64,000 nt of DNA from Oceanospirillales bacterium (lineage in GTDB: Bacteria; Pseudomonadota; Gammaproteobacteria; Pseudomonadales; Endozoicomonadaceae): contig SIHQ01000011.1 of assembly GCA_004762125.1 (NCBI GenBank), positions 62,001 to 126,000 on the forward strand, written 5' to 3'. This document shows, piece by piece, positions 1 to 9,768 of the stretch. The notes beneath the pieces are model-generated. The model saw nothing but the letters and a program-made list of their open reading frames with translations, ran no database searches and was not told where the DNA came from. Each line of letters starts with the position of its first letter. The stretch's first letter is position 1. The translations under genes and the position numbers were made by a program.

Positions 1-1
1 G

Positions 2-580
2 CAGATAGAACAGCAACAATTCCAGAAAGAAGTACATGAACGATATTTGAGATACATAAAAGAATTTTTAGCACCTAAGTACATTGAATTTCTGGGTAAG
101 GAAATTCAGACCGCTTACCTCGAATCCTATTCAGAATACGGACAGAACATCTTTGATCGTTATATCACCTACGCTGATTTCTGGATTCAGGATCAAGAAT
201 ACCGTGATCCTGAAACTGGCGATATTCTTGATCGTTCTTCTATCAACGAAGAGCTGGAAAAAATCGAGAAAGCCGCCAGCATTGCCAATCCAAAAGACTT
301 CCGGAATGAAGTGGTTAACTTCGTACTGAGAGCCAGGGCTAACAACAATGGTTCTAACCCATCCTGGAACAGCTACGAGAAAATGAGATCAGTGATCGAG
401 AAGAAAATGTTCTCCAACACTGAAGATCTCTTGCCGGTTATTTCCTTTAATGCCAAGAGCAGTAACGACGACCAGCGTAAGCACAACGAGTTTGTGAAAC
501 GTATGGTGGAAAGAGGTTATACCGAGAAACAGGTACGACTGTTGGCTGAATGGTATATCAGAGTTCGTAAGTCTCAATAA
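2..580 (+). CDS. prkA: PrkA-type serine protein kinase (YeaG), 3' part only
   Basis: This is the C-terminal part (about 192 residues) of a PrkA/YeaG serine/threonine kinase. The reading frame is open to the left edge of the window, so the N-terminal AAA-like and kinase regions lie outside. The visible part has the family's conserved C-terminal block (FLAPKYIEFLGKEIQTAYLE, then FDRYITYADFWIQDQEYRDP, ending in MVERGYTEKQVRLLAEWY). In Enterobacteria YeaG acts with YeaH in stress and nitrogen-starvation survival. The next two genes are yeaH and spoVR, the usual partners, so the assignment is secure. The TTG at 47 is an internal codon and not a start, because the family is about 640 residues long. 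Confidence 0.95.
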   Translation, partial: QIEQQQFQKEVHERYLRYIKEFLAPKYIEFLGKEIQTAYLESYSEYGQNIFDRYITYADFWIQDQEYRDPETGDILDRSSINEELEKIEKAASIANPKDFRNEVVNFVLRARANNNGSNPSWNSYEKMRSVIEKKMFSNTEDLLPVISFNAKSSNDDQRKHNEFVKRMVERGYTEKQVRLLAEWYIRVRKSQ

Positions 581-887
581 GCGATACATCAGCTCGCTTG
601 TTACTAGCGAGCGGGCTGATGCTTTAAAGCAGTTGTGGCAGTAAGGAATTATTCTTTGATCATTGCTAAAACAGAGTTGCTAAAACAGAGTTGAACCACG
701 AGCAGCATGATCAAAAAATGATTTCTCAACGCAGAAGCAACAATAAGAAAAGCGGTGGAAGAATGTCACCGTATTCCGATAACCCATTCAAGGGCGAAGG
801 AATGACAAGGTTTTGAACATGGAGTGCTCAAAACCTTGATATGAAGCTCAGCAGTGTTTCGTATCAGTAACCACAGGGAGCGTGTTG
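581..887. other. prkA-yeaH intergenic region with hairpin and tandem repeat
   Basis: No convincing gene is visible in this stretch of about 300 bases. Just after prkA there is a stem-loop (outer arms CATCAGC 587-593 and GCTGATG 615-621, inner arms TCGCT/AGCGA) without a clear U tract, possibly an attenuator or mRNA-stabilising hairpin. At 665-692 the 14-mer GCTAAAACAGAGTT is repeated twice in tandem. A possible 32-codon frame starts near 719, but nothing supports its expression. Confidence 0.5.
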
Positions 888-2165
888 ATGGGCATCATTA
901 TTGATAGACGTTTGAACGGTAAAAACAAAAGTACTGTAAACCGTCAGCGTTTTCTCGACAGGTACCGCAAGCATATCAAGAAGGCGGTTTCTGAAGCGGT
1001 TAACAAGCGCTCTATCACTGATGTTGAATCAGGCAGTCAGGTCACTATACCTACCAAAGATTTATCAGAACCTTTTTTCCGACACGGGCAGGGCGGACGT
1101 TATAAACAGGTTCACCCTGGCAACAAAGAATTTATTTCCGGAGACCGAATCAAGCGTCCCAATGGTGGACAGGGACAGGGATCAGGACAGGGCAAAGCTG
1201 GTAATTCTGGCGACGGCATGGATGAGTTCAGCTTCCAGATCAACCATGAAGAATTTTTGAATCATATGTTCGATGATCTTGAACTGCCTAACCTGGTTCG
1301 CAAGCAGCTTCAGGATGCGACCGAATTCAAAATGAAGAATGCCGGTTTCACCAGTCAAGGCTCTCCAGATCGTTTAAATATTATTCGCTCCCTGAAATCA
1401 GCTCACGCTCGCCGGATTGCTCTGGGAGGCGGTGCCCGTAAAGAAGTAAAAGCCCTGAAAAGAAAACTCAGAGAGTTGGAAGTCAGTGCAGAAATCACAG
1501 ATACGGAAGAGGTCGAACAGCTTCAAATTCGGATTAAAGAACTCAACAACAAATTAAAGAAGCTGCCTTTTATTGATGACTTTGATCTCAAGTACAACAA
1601 CATGGTTAAAGTACCCTGCCCAAGCAACAAAGCAGTGATGTTCTGTGTAATGGATGTTTCCGGATCCATGACACAGGAAATAAAGGACATGGCCAAACGC
1701 TTCTTTATCCTGCTCTACCTTTTCTTGCAGCGAAATTACAAACAGATTGAAGTCGTTTTTATTCGCCACCATACGGCTGCCAAAGAAGTCGATGAGGACG
1801 ATTTCTTCTACTCCAGAGAAACAGGTGGAACAATAGTTTCCAGTGCTCTGGAGATGACCCGTGACATTATTGATGACCGCTACAGCCCTAATGACTGGAA
1901 TATCTATGTGGCTCAGGCCTCTGACGGTGATAACTGGGAAGGAGATTCTAGCGTTTGCTCCAAAATTTTAACTGAACAGATCATGTCCAAGGTTCAGTAC
2001 TTCTCTTATGTGGAAATCACTGACCGGGCTCACCAAAATCTCTGGCGGGAATACGAATCTCTAGGCGACCAGTTCCCTGACCAGTTCGCCATGGAACAAA
2101 TCAAAACGCCTAACGACATCTATCAAGTTTTCCGACGCCTGTTTGAGAAAAAGGAAACAGCATGA
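888..2165 (+). CDS. yeaH: YeaH family protein (UPF0229/DUF444)
   Basis: This gene encodes the YeaH partner of the PrkA kinase. The N-terminus ([19 protein letters not shown]) matches the family signature almost exactly. The C-terminal half has a von Willebrand factor A-like segment with a metal-binding motif, VMDVSGSM. A glycine/glutamine-rich stretch follows residue 90. The frame could open at GTG 882, but ATG 888 follows AGGGAG (875-880) at seven bases and begins exactly where homologues do, so I prefer 888. The stop overlaps the start of spoVR (ATGA), which indicates translational coupling. Its biochemical activity is unknown; in E. coli it works in the same stress response as YeaG. Confidence 0.93.
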   Translation: MGIIIDRRLNGKNKSTVNRQRFLDRYRKHIKKAVSEAVNKRSITDVESGSQVTIPTKDLSEPFFRHGQGGRYKQVHPGNKEFISGDRIKRPNGGQGQGSGQGKAGNSGDGMDEFSFQINHEEFLNHMFDDLELPNLVRKQLQDATEFKMKNAGFTSQGSPDRLNIIRSLKSAHARRIALGGGARKEVKALKRKLRELEVSAEITDTEEVEQLQIRIKELNNKLKKLPFIDDFDLKYNNMVKVPCPSNKAVMFCVMDVSGSMTQEIKDMAKRFFILLYLFLQRNYKQIEVVFIRHHTAAKEVDEDDFFYSRETGGTIVSSALEMTRDIIDDRYSPNDWNIYVAQASDGDNWEGDSSVCSKILTEQIMSKVQYFSYVEITDRAHQNLWREYESLGDQFPDQFAMEQIKTPNDIYQVFRRLFEKKETA

Positions 2166-3664
2166 GTGAAGAACGAAAACCAATTTCCACTGACTCGGAA
2201 TGGACCTTTGAACTGATAGAGGAATATGACAAAGAACTGGCCAGACTGGCTGATAGATTTCGGCTTGATACTTATCCTAATCAAATTGAAGTCATCAGCT
2301 CTGAACAAATGATGGATGCTTATTCTTCCACTGGCATGCCATTAATGTATAACCACTGGAGCTTTGGTAAACAGTTTCTACACACTCAACAGAACTATGA
2401 GCAAGGCCATATGGGGCTGGCTTACGAAATCGTCATCAATTCCAACCCCTGCATCGCTTATCTGATGGAAGAGAACACCATGACCATGCAGGCCTTAGTG
2501 CTTGCTCATGCCAGTTATGGTCATAACTCTTTCTTTAAAGGCAACTACCTGTTTCGCACTTGGACAGACGCTGACTCCATTATTGATTACCTGATGTTTG
2601 CCAAAAAATACGTGGCAGAATGTGAAGAGAAATACGGTGTTGAGGCCGTTGAAGACATAATGGATGCTTGCCACGCTTTGATGAACCAAGGTGTTAACAG
2701 GTATAAACGTCCCAGACCGCTTTCAGCCGCTAAAGAAAGAGAAATGCAGGAAGATCGTGCAGAGTACATTCAACGTACGTTAAACGATATCTGGAGCACT
2801 ATTCCAAAAACGGAAGAAAAAGAAGAAAGTAAAATTAAACGTTTTCCTGAAGATCCTGAAGAAAACATTCTCTACTTTCTTGAAAAAAATGCTCCCTTGC
2901 TTGAAATCTGGCAAAGAGAGTTATTAAGAATTGTTCGCAAGGTTGCCCAGTATTATTACCCGCAACGCCAAACTCAGGTTATGAATGAAGGCTGGGCCAC
3001 TTTCTGGCATTACACATTGCTTCACGAACTCTATGATGAAGGCAAGGTTACAGAAGGCTTTATGCTTGAGTTTCTGCATTCACATTCCAGCGTCATTTAT
3101 CAACCGCCTTTTGATAGCCCCCATTACAGTGGCATCAATCCTTATACTCTTGGCTACTGTATGTTTATGGACATCAAGAGAATCTGTGAAGATCCTACAG
3201 AAGAAGATAAACACTGGTTTCCAGATATTGCCGGTAGTGATTGGCTGGAAACATTGCACTTTGCCATGACTAACTTTAAAGACGAGAGTTTTATTCTGCA
3301 ATTCCTCTCACCGAAAGTTATGCGAGACCTTCGTCTGTTTTCAATATTTGATGACGAAGGTAAATCCTACCTGGAAGTAAATGCTATTCATGACGAGCCG
3401 GGCTATAAAGAAGTCAGGGAATCACTGGCGGCTCAATATAATCTTGGTAACCGTGAACCTAATATTCAAATTTACGATGTCGATGTTAGAGGAGACCGGA
3501 CGTTAACCTTGCGTCATTACCAGCATGAAAGCAGGCCCCTCGAAAAGACAACAACCGATGAGCTGTTAAAGCATATACACAAATTATGGCAATTTGACGT
3601 AAAGCTGGATTCGGTTGCTGATGAAAAAGTCGGTAAAAGCTTCATGTGTCCTGAGAAAAAATAA
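2162..3664 (+). CDS. spoVR: SpoVR family protein (YcgB)
   Basis: This 500-residue protein belongs to the SpoVR/YcgB family. Diagnostic segments include [21 protein letters not shown] at the N-terminus, the histidine-rich [10 protein letters not shown], a [21 protein letters not shown] block and [20 protein letters not shown]. The length matches the family (about 500-510). It overlaps yeaH by four bases and forms the conserved prkA-yeaH-spoVR operon found in many Proteobacteria. The family is needed for spore cortex formation in Bacillus; in non-sporulating bacteria its role is undefined, though it is linked to stress and stationary phase. The strong hairpin terminator at 3697 closes the operon. 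Confidence 0.93.
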   Translation: MSEERKPISTDSEWTFELIEEYDKELARLADRFRLDTYPNQIEVISSEQMMDAYSSTGMPLMYNHWSFGKQFLHTQQNYEQGHMGLAYEIVINSNPCIAYLMEENTMTMQALVLAHASYGHNSFFKGNYLFRTWTDADSIIDYLMFAKKYVAECEEKYGVEAVEDIMDACHALMNQGVNRYKRPRPLSAAKEREMQEDRAEYIQRTLNDIWSTIPKTEEKEESKIKRFPEDPEENILYFLEKNAPLLEIWQRELLRIVRKVAQYYYPQRQTQVMNEGWATFWHYTLLHELYDEGKVTEGFMLEFLHSHSSVIYQPPFDSPHYSGINPYTLGYCMFMDIKRICEDPTEEDKHWFPDIAGSDWLETLHFAMTNFKDESFILQFLSPKVMRDLRLFSIFDDEGKSYLEVNAIHDEPGYKEVRESLAAQYNLGNREPNIQIYDVDVRGDRTLTLRHYQHESRPLEKTTTDELLKHIHKLWQFDVKLDSVADEKVGKSFMCPEKK

Positions 3665-3696
3665 TCTGCTAACGGTTGATGGTCATTTGTTTAAAT

Positions 3697-3733
3697 GAAA
3701 GCATTTCAGACAAAATCTGGAATGCTTTCTTTC
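3697..3733 (+). terminator. Rho-independent terminator of prkA-yeaH-spoVR
   Basis: A 14-bp stem (3697-3710 with 3716-3729, one internal mismatch, loop CAAAA) begins GAAAGCATT and is followed by a short T-rich tail. It lies 32 bases after the spoVR stop. Confidence 0.75.
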
Positions 3734-4134
3734 CTCAGCATATAGATAATGTTTACCCTTAATTTTATTCATATTGATATCTCTTTCCCCACTGTTTGTC
3801 TGAAAATATTTGCTTAAAAATCACAAAACAACTATCTAACTCCTGTAAATTTAAATTATCTTCACAGATTAATACTTTGCAAAAAAACAGAAGAGTTATA
3901 CACTTGCCCTGAATCAGGTAATAACATTTGTATCGCCTGGCTAAATGAGCGGAATATCAAGCAGTGTTTGATTGACTCTGTATGATTAATTTTGTTTTGA
4001 GTGCATGTCTAATCGACGTTCTCTCATCATATATCGATCACTACAATTATCATCAATTAACATCATGCCCTGGCAGTACGCTTTTTTAGTTTCATAATAA
4101 AATTTTTATACTTACCACTCTCGAGAGTAATTGA
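3734..4134. other. AT-rich leader region upstream of the H-NS-like gene
   Basis: About 400 bases of very AT-rich DNA hold no recognisable gene. The region is the presumed promoter of the H-NS-like gene at 4135. AT-rich, probably curved, DNA is what H-NS proteins bind, so autoregulation is plausible but not shown. Confidence 0.4.
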
Positions 4135-4554
4135 ATGAACGTTTTTGAAGAAATCCATCACCGCCTGAGTAGCAAAACCCGAATCCGCTCTTTATTTAAA
4201 GATGTTCACGTTGAAGACCTGGATCGAATCATCAAACGCATGAATGAAGTGCTGGATGAAAAGATTGACGCTCGTGGCAAAGACGATGAAAAGCGTAAGG
4301 CCAAGCTGGACAGCATCGAAGCTATCAAAGAAATCATGGCTTCCAAGGGTGTATCCATGGAAGATCTGGATGCTCTTGAACTAGCAGCACCTAAACGCAA
4401 GAGAAATGTACAAAAATTCACTTTTGAATACGAAACCGATGCCGGCGACAAGATTCAATGGAATGGTTCGACAACTGGCCGTCTCCCACGTGACTTCCAG
4501 GCTTACCTGGAGCGTTCAGGCAAAAAACGTCTGGACTGCGTAGCAAAAGACTAA
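4135..4554 (+). CDS. H-NS family nucleoid protein
   Basis: This 139-residue basic/acidic protein has the layout of H-NS proteins. An N-terminal helical oligomerisation region spans about residues 15-75 (rich in charged heptads, EDLDRIIKRMNEVLDEK). A linker with KRKR follows, and the C-terminal DNA-binding domain carries the core motif IQWNGSTTGRLPRDFQAYL, the counterpart of the W-x-G-x-GR-x-P loop that enters the AT-rich minor groove. It stands alone between spoVR and phoR, with its own long AT-rich leader and terminator. H-NS proteins silence horizontally acquired AT-rich DNA, so the island downstream could be a target (inference). Not recognisable as hns sensu stricto rather than a family member. 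Confidence 0.85.
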   Translation: MNVFEEIHHRLSSKTRIRSLFKDVHVEDLDRIIKRMNEVLDEKIDARGKDDEKRKAKLDSIEAIKEIMASKGVSMEDLDALELAAPKRKRNVQKFTFEYETDAGDKIQWNGSTTGRLPRDFQAYLERSGKKRLDCVAKD

Positions 4555-4575
4555 GTTAAATTAAGTCTTTTAATA

Positions 4576-4600
4576 AAAAGGGGCATATAGCCCCTTTTCT
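4576..4600. terminator. Bidirectional terminator between H-NS-like gene and phoR
   Basis: A perfect nine-bp stem, AAAAGGGGC (4576-4584) with GCCCCTTTT (4590-4598) and a five-base loop, has T-rich flanks in both directions. It sits between convergent genes and can serve both. Confidence 0.88.
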
Positions 4601-4617
4601 AATATCTGCTTTACAAG

Positions 4618-5943
4618 TCACTCGACTGCAATAGCCAATTCAAGGCACTTTACTGGAAAATGGCAAACAAATTTACTGCCTTTACCTGGATGGCTGCTGA
4701 TTGTTAGTCGACCACCATGTCTCAACATAACGTGTTTGACAATGGCTAACCCCAAACCTGTGCCGCCTGTATTCTGACTACGACTTCTATCAATACGGTA
4801 GAACCTTTCTGTGAGTCGAGGAATATGTTGAGGGTCAATACCGACACCATTATCTTCAACCGTCAATCGCCCACCTTCTTTACTCTGTTTCCAGCGAACT
4901 TTGATCTTGCCACCCAAAGGTGTGTAGCGGACTGCATTGAATATCAGATTAGAAAATGCACTTCTTAACTCTTGCTCGCTGCCAGCCAGAAGAATGTCGT
5001 CGTCGCATTTCAAAGAAATCTGGTGCTGATTTTCACCACTCAGTGCACGACCATCTTCAACAATATTTTGTAGCATTGAAGCCAGATGAACGCCATTTGG
5101 ATCAGCGTTTGCTTCTGCCGATTCCAGTTTTGATAGCAACAATAAATCAGCCACAAGATTCTGCATTCGCAGCGACTGCTCCTGCATACGATTAAGTGCT
5201 CTCTCCCAGACCGGAGGTAGATCCGAATCTGGCCCCAAATTATCGAGCATCGTTTCGAGATATCCGGCGACAACCGTAAGAGGCGTTCTCAATTCATGAG
5301 AAACATTCGCTACGAAATCTTTCCTCATGACTTCCAGCTGATTAAGGCGGGTTATATCCCGAACAATCATCAATCGATTGCCTTTACCATAGACCGTAAT
5401 ATTAAACTGAAGCTGAGCCTCATCATTTACCGGAGAAGGGATTTCCAAGGCTCTTTGATAACGTCCTAATTCAAAATAATCAGAAAACCGAGGATCTCTC
5501 AGTAAATTAGTTATATTTTGCCCCTGATCATCGGACTCTTTTAATCCAAGAAGAATACCTGCTGAAGGATTCCACCATTCAAGACTATGATTGTGATCAA
5601 TAAGAACCACACCATCACTAAGCGCTGAAGTGGATTCCTGAATTCTCCGAATCACCATGGTTAGCTTCTGTCTTGAACGCCCATGATGCTTCTGCATTCT
5701 ATAAATACTGTCGAATACTTCCCCCCAAAGTCCTTTACTTTCGGGTGGCTCTTTACTTGTCGCTTTCGGATCATTAAGCCAATCCAACAACTTGCTCAAT
5801 TGGAGAATGCTCCAAATGAAATAGCCGCTCATGGCAATGGATAACCCAAGAAAAGGTTTGCCAAACAGCGAACCAAGCAGTAAACCAGCTCCAAGCAGAA
5901 TAAGTACCTGCCTGATCATGCGGAATTTGGAAAATGTTGTCAT
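4618..5943 (-). CDS. phoR: Phosphate regulon sensor histidine kinase PhoR
   Basis: This inner-membrane histidine kinase senses phosphate limitation through the Pst transporter and phosphorylates PhoB. Two hydrophobic segments (about residues 10-48) anchor it without a large periplasmic loop, as in PhoR. A PAS-like domain follows (about 105-205). The H-box FVANVSHELRTPLTV places the phospho-accepting histidine near residue 216. The N-box (NLIFNAVRYTPLGG), G1 (VEDNGVGID) and G2 (GGTGLGLAIVKHV) ATP-binding motifs are all present. Length is 441 residues, typical. It lies 109 bases downstream of phoB on the same strand and probably shares its transcript. Confidence 0.95.
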   Translation of the reverse strand: MTTFSKFRMIRQVLILLGAGLLLGSLFGKPFLGLSIAMSGYFIWSILQLSKLLDWLNDPKATSKEPPESKGLWGEVFDSIYRMQKHHGRSRQKLTMVIRRIQESTSALSDGVVLIDHNHSLEWWNPSAGILLGLKESDDQGQNITNLLRDPRFSDYFELGRYQRALEIPSPVNDEAQLQFNITVYGKGNRLMIVRDITRLNQLEVMRKDFVANVSHELRTPLTVVAGYLETMLDNLGPDSDLPPVWERALNRMQEQSLRMQNLVADLLLLSKLESAEANADPNGVHLASMLQNIVEDGRALSGENQHQISLKCDDDILLAGSEQELRSAFSNLIFNAVRYTPLGGKIKVRWKQSKEGGRLTVEDNGVGIDPQHIPRLTERFYRIDRSRSQNTGGTGLGLAIVKHVMLRHGGRLTISSHPGKGSKFVCHFPVKCLELAIAVE

Positions 5944-6052
5944 AACTCTCCCGGCAAACTACCAGTACCGATCAGAAGACAGAACTATTGTCCTGACTGA
6001 TTTTCCGAGAATAGTGTTCCGAATAAAGCCCTAAATGTCAGGAATCTAAACA

Positions 6053-6742
6053 TCAGACTTTCGTCGAGAAGCGATAGCCTGTACCCCGAACTGTCTGGAC
6101 ATAATTTTCATAATTATTGCCAAGAGCCTTTCTAAGACGGCGTATGTGTACATCAACAGTTCTTTCTTCTACATACACATTGCCACCCCAAACCTGGTCA
6201 AGCAACTGTCCACGCGTATAAGCACGCTCCTGATGAGTCAGAAAAAACTGAAGCAAACGATACTCTGTTGGTCCAACTTCAGCTGGAGTGCCATCAATGG
6301 ATACCCTGTGACTGATTGGATCAAGCTCCAGACCCTTTATAACAATAGGACCCTGATTATCAAAACCACCGGTTCTTCTCAGAACTGCTTTTAACCTGGC
6401 TGCCAGTTCACGAGGAGAAAAGGGCTTGGTAATGTAGTCATCAGCCCCCGTTTCCAGGCCTTGAATCTTGTGATCTTCCTCACCCTTAGCGGTCAGCATA
6501 ACGATGGGGATTTCAGAAGTATGTTCACTGCGCTTCAATCGTCTGGCTAATTCAATGCCTGAAATATCCGGCATCATCCAGTCCAGCAAGATCAAGTCAG
6601 GCCTGTGGTCCACTATCAATGAATGAGCTTCTCTGGCATCAGCGGCTTCCATACAGTCGTAGCCTGCCATTTCCAAGGCAACTGATACCATTTCTCTTAT
6701 AGGGGCTTCATCATCAACAATGAGGATCTTCTTTCCCGACAT
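6053..6742 (-). CDS. phoB: Phosphate regulon response regulator PhoB
   Basis: This is an OmpR-type response regulator of 229 residues. The receiver domain shows the acidic pocket (DD at 10-11), the phospho-accepting aspartate 54 in LLDWMMPD, and the conserved lysine in MLTAKG. The C-terminal winged helix (about 130-229) ends with [14 protein letters not shown] and VRGTGYRF, typical of PhoB. When phosphorylated by PhoR it binds Pho boxes and activates phosphate-scavenging genes. A Pho box-like direct repeat lies 75-93 bases upstream (6817-6835), so the phoBR pair is probably self-activating. It is transcribed away from ubiA on the same strand. Confidence 0.96.
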   Translation of the reverse strand: MSGKKILIVDDEAPIREMVSVALEMAGYDCMEAADAREAHSLIVDHRPDLILLDWMMPDISGIELARRLKRSEHTSEIPIVMLTAKGEEDHKIQGLETGADDYITKPFSPRELAARLKAVLRRTGGFDNQGPIVIKGLELDPISHRVSIDGTPAEVGPTEYRLLQFFLTHQERAYTRGQLLDQVWGGNVYVEERTVDVHIRRLRKALGNNYENYVQTVRGTGYRFSTKV

Positions 6743-6816
6743 TGTTCTATACCTGTGTCCGTTCCTTTTTCGACAGCGTACTGTCCCTTTTATACAATTG
6801 CATTCTCAAGGTTAAT

Positions 6817-6835
6817 TGTTACAGGTACATGACAG
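6817..6835 (-). promoter_or_regulatory. Pho box upstream of phoB
   Basis: Read on the minus strand, the sequence is CTGTCAT, four bases, CTGTAAC and a final A. This matches the PhoB consensus of two CTGTCAY-like seven-mers eleven bases apart, with one mismatch in the second repeat. It lies immediately after the ubiA stop codon and 75 bases upstream of the phoB start. A TATAAA candidate -10 lies about 22 bases further on. Confidence 0.75.
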
Positions 6836-7783
6836 TCACTTCATCAGGTAACTACCAACAATACCTGCGAAGATCATGGCTCCTGCCCAATGGTTATTGA
6901 GAAAAGCCTTAAAACAGGCATCTCTTTCTCGGTCACGGGTCATAACCTGCTGAAAAACAAAAAGTGCGGAAACACCGGCAAGTGACAGGTAAAAAGGCAG
7001 TTCCATCGTCAATTGTTGACCAACAAAAAACAGGGTCACAATAGTCAGCCCCTGCAGACAACCAATAATCAGGTTATCCATTTCACCAAACAGGATGGCG
7101 GTGGATTTAATACCCACCTTCAGATCATCATCCCGATCCACCATGGCGTACTGAGTGTCATAGGCAACAGTCCAGAACAGGTTGGCCAAAAAGAGCAACC
7201 AGGTGACTTGTGCTAGCTCACCGCTTTGTGCAGCAAATGCCATAGGAATGGACCACCCAAATGCGGCACCGAGCACTACCTGGGGCAGGTGTGTATAACG
7301 TTTGGCAAAAGGGTAGGCTGCCGCCAGCAGGACACCACCAAACGACAGCATTATCGTTAGCTGGTTAGTGAAAAGTACCAGAATAAATGCACTTGAAACC
7401 ATCGCCAAAAAGAAGGCTAACGCTTCCTTCACTGTCACTTTTCCTGTCACCAGAGGACGGGAGTTCGTTCTTTTGACAGCACCATCAACGTTCCGATCGG
7501 CAAAATCATTAATGACGCAGCCTGCACTTCTCATTAGCACAACACCCAATGAGAAGATCAGCAGGTTGGCCAGCGAAGGAATTCCTTCTGCGGATAGCCA
7601 CAGAGCCCAGAAAGTCGGCCACAACAGCAGATAGATGCCTACAGGGCGATCAAGCCTGGCAAGTTGGATAAAGTCGGCAAAACGGGAAAAGCGTTTATTG
7701 AAACGATTTTGTTGTAAATAGCTCTCGGTCGTTTTTCTGATGAACATCGTTTTTTTGGAAAGCATTATTTTTTTGGGAAACAT
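6836..7783 (-). CDS. ubiA: 4-hydroxybenzoate octaprenyltransferase UbiA
   Basis: This integral inner-membrane enzyme prenylates 4-hydroxybenzoate in ubiquinone synthesis. Both aspartate-rich Mg-prenyl-diphosphate motifs are visible: [20 protein letters not shown], and [20 protein letters not shown]. About eight hydrophobic helices follow the usual pattern ([22 protein letters not shown] opens the first). The frame gives 315 residues, some 25 more than usual, with several in-frame ATGs near the 5' end, so the true start may be internal (for example MFIRKT at residue 13). It lies downstream of ubiC on the same strand with a 57-base gap; the two enzymes catalyse consecutive steps. Confidence 0.95.
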   Translation of the reverse strand: MFPKKIMLSKKTMFIRKTTESYLQQNRFNKRFSRFADFIQLARLDRPVGIYLLLWPTFWALWLSAEGIPSLANLLIFSLGVVLMRSAGCVINDFADRNVDGAVKRTNSRPLVTGKVTVKEALAFFLAMVSSAFILVLFTNQLTIMLSFGGVLLAAAYPFAKRYTHLPQVVLGAAFGWSIPMAFAAQSGELAQVTWLLFLANLFWTVAYDTQYAMVDRDDDLKVGIKSTAILFGEMDNLIIGCLQGLTIVTLFFVGQQLTMELPFYLSLAGVSALFVFQQVMTRDRERDACFKAFLNNHWAGAMIFAGIVGSYLMK

Positions 7784-7840
7784 AACAACTGTTCACCCGC
7801 TCCGGGCATATTATATACGGCAGAATGATGTTCCAGTTTA

Positions 7841-8449
7841 TCAGGTTACACGGCCAACTTCTTTATCCGGCAGGAATATCTCGCACACCGAAATAGGTTT
7901 TTCGTTCAGATAAAACAATGACCGACGCCCCCAGGCTGTTTCATTTCCATAGCGTTGATCAAGGTGTGTATTGAACTGTCTGGCTGGTAACTCCGCTATT
8001 TCAAACGGCCCTCGTTTCATTGCTGGATGAGTGAATAAAAACTCGCCCAGAGGCTTGTTTCCGAGCTTTAAAAGTTCGCTATTGGCACCTTCAAGACTGG
8101 TCAATGGCAAGACACTACGAGCAAAAACTCTAGGTTTTTTATCACAAAATAATACTACTTCCCGAATGTTCGCTTCTATTGCCGGCTGATCAAGAAAATT
8201 TTGTTCAGAGTCCGTAGGCATCTCGCATTCATGTTTCACTACCCGAACACTGAAACCATTGGGACACTCCAGTTTTAACCGTTGAGTCAAGGAACCACTA
8301 TCCAATAGCCAGCTCCGCCACTGTTCAGGAATCTGCTCAGGCGAATACTGTTTCGGGTTCCAGGGTAAGCCGGTGAAATCAAAAAAGGGCACTGGTACTT
8401 CATTCCTCACAGTCTGCTCATACGCTAGAGTCCGGGCTGCATGCTTCAT
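7841..8449 (-). CDS. ubiC: Chorismate pyruvate-lyase UbiC
   Basis: This cytoplasmic enzyme splits chorismate into 4-hydroxybenzoate and pyruvate, the first committed step of ubiquinone synthesis; UbiA uses its product. The 202-residue length is slightly above the family norm. Recognisable segments are WLLDSGSLTQRL (substrate pocket), REVVLFCDKKPRVFARSVLP, PLGEFLFTHPAMKRGPFEIAEL and the C-terminal AWGRRSLFYLNEKPISVCEIFLP. It is the first gene of a ubiC-ubiA pair on the minus strand, the same order as in many Gammaproteobacteria. No ligand-controlled regulation is visible in the 260 bases upstream. Confidence 0.94.
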   Translation of the reverse strand: MKHAARTLAYEQTVRNEVPVPFFDFTGLPWNPKQYSPEQIPEQWRSWLLDSGSLTQRLKLECPNGFSVRVVKHECEMPTDSEQNFLDQPAIEANIREVVLFCDKKPRVFARSVLPLTSLEGANSELLKLGNKPLGEFLFTHPAMKRGPFEIAELPARQFNTHLDQRYGNETAWGRRSLFYLNEKPISVCEIFLPDKEVGRVT

Positions 8450-8708
8450 TAAACCTAAGTTGGGTATAAGCCCTTCGGGTGATTTGTATTATTGGCCAAA
8501 ATGACTCAATTGAGAATGACAAATTCACTTAAGCTCGTTTGCGACGGCCATGTAAAGTTTCCAGAGCCCTTTATCAACAAGCCGCTGAAACCATCTGTGA
8601 TGTTGTTCTAAGAGGTTGTGGTCTACCGCTGGGTAATGGGTGATTAAAAATTGCAGCCAATATCGGCTATAGTGACGCTTTATCACAGCTTAAATAAAGA
8701 GAATTCAT

Positions 8709-9341
8709 ATGCTGTTGGATTTCTGGCCGGCACTGATCGCCTTGACCCTGCTCACCATGACACCCGGGGCTGACACTCTAATTATCATGAAAAACACCAG
8801 TCGTGGCGGCTTGGTGGACGGAAGTATCACTAGCCTTGGTATCTGTTCAGGCTTGTTCATTCATGCACTGGTTTCTGCTGCGGGTATTTCCGTCATTCTG
8901 CTCCAGTCTGCAACAGCCTTCAGCGCCTTAAAACTTGCTGGTGCGGCCTATCTTGTATGGCTGGGTATAGGAAGCCTTCGTCAGGCTTTTCGATCAAATA
9001 CAGCCCTGTTTGATGTTCAAAGTAAAGAGCACTCTTTTTCAGCTGTTAAGTCTTTTCAGGAAGGTTTTCTGTCTAACGTTCTGAATCCAAAGACAGTGAT
9101 TTTCTATATGGCCTTTCTGCCACAGTTTATTAATCCGGAAGGCTCAGCTCTTGGGCAATCGATGGCACTGGCCACTCTGCATTTTTCCATCGCTATGGTC
9201 TGGCAGGTTTCTCTGGCATTAACCGTAAACAAAGCAAGACTCTGGTTATCTCGTCCTGCGGTCAACCGTGGCTTCAATGGCGTAACAGGTTCATTACTGG
9301 TTTCATTGGGTATTGGCCTTGCATTACAAAAGAGTCATTAA
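8709..9341 (+). CDS. LysE/RhtB family amino-acid exporter
   Basis: This 210-residue inner-membrane protein belongs to the LysE/RhtB exporter family. It opens with the family's first helix and PG motif (LTLLTMTPGADTLIIMKNTSRGG), continues with LKLAGAAYLVWLGIGSLR, and has the second signature FLSNVLNPKTVIFYMAFLPQFINP. Six hydrophobic segments are expected. Members export amino acids such as homoserine, threonine or lysine, but the substrate cannot be told from sequence. It stands alone; a weak GAGA ribosome site precedes the ATG. A second, broken LysE gene of a different subfamily lies at 10.75-11.27 kb. Confidence 0.9.
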   Translation: MLLDFWPALIALTLLTMTPGADTLIIMKNTSRGGLVDGSITSLGICSGLFIHALVSAAGISVILLQSATAFSALKLAGAAYLVWLGIGSLRQAFRSNTALFDVQSKEHSFSAVKSFQEGFLSNVLNPKTVIFYMAFLPQFINPEGSALGQSMALATLHFSIAMVWQVSLALTVNKARLWLSRPAVNRGFNGVTGSLLVSLGIGLALQKSH

Positions 9342-9465
9342 TACGGCTAAAAAATAGTCCTGCCTAATTACATACAAAACTGGCTGGATTGATAAACTTT
9401 GAACCAACACTGACATAAACAATAAATAGAATTAACAAGCGATTAACAGTGTTACGGAGATAATT

Positions 9466-9633
9466 ATGAAGAAGTGGCAATGTGTGGTCTGTGGTTTTAT
9501 TTACGATGAAACTGAAGGTTGGCCTGAAGAAGATATTAAACCTGGAACCCGCTGGGAAGACGTTCCTGAAGAGTGGCTGTGTCCGGACTGTGGTGTCACC
9601 AAAGATGACTTTGAAATGGTTGAAATCGACTGA
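9466..9633 (+). CDS. Rubredoxin (55 residues)
   Basis: This short gene encodes a one-iron electron carrier. Two CxxC knuckles bind the iron: CVVCG at residues 6-9 and CPDCG at 39-42. The spacing and the intervening aromatic/acidic core (Y13, W19, W30, W37) are typical of rubredoxins, whose normal length is 50-55 residues. The ATG at 9466 follows ACGGAGA with good spacing. Rubredoxins pass electrons to alkane hydroxylases, superoxide reductases or flavorubredoxins. No reductase gene is adjacent, so its partner is unknown. A ten-bp hairpin follows at 9666. Confidence 0.93.
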   Translation: MKKWQCVVCGFIYDETEGWPEEDIKPGTRWEDVPEEWLCPDCGVTKDDFEMVEID

Positions 9634-9665
9634 TATTGCAAAATATCCCGCGTCCTGCAAGGTTT

Positions 9666-9689
9666 TCAGGGCAATTCCTATTGCCCTGA
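9666..9689 (+). terminator. Hairpin after rubredoxin gene
   Basis: Perfect ten-bp arms, TCAGGGCAAT (9666-9675) and ATTGCCCTGA (9680-9689), have a four-base loop. No run of T follows, so termination efficiency is uncertain. Confidence 0.45.
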
Positions 9690-9768
9690 CTGCTCCAGTG
9701 TTTTAGTCTGTTTAGGGTTGCTTACCCAACAACGGAAGATAAAAAAAACAAAAGGAGTGCATGACATC

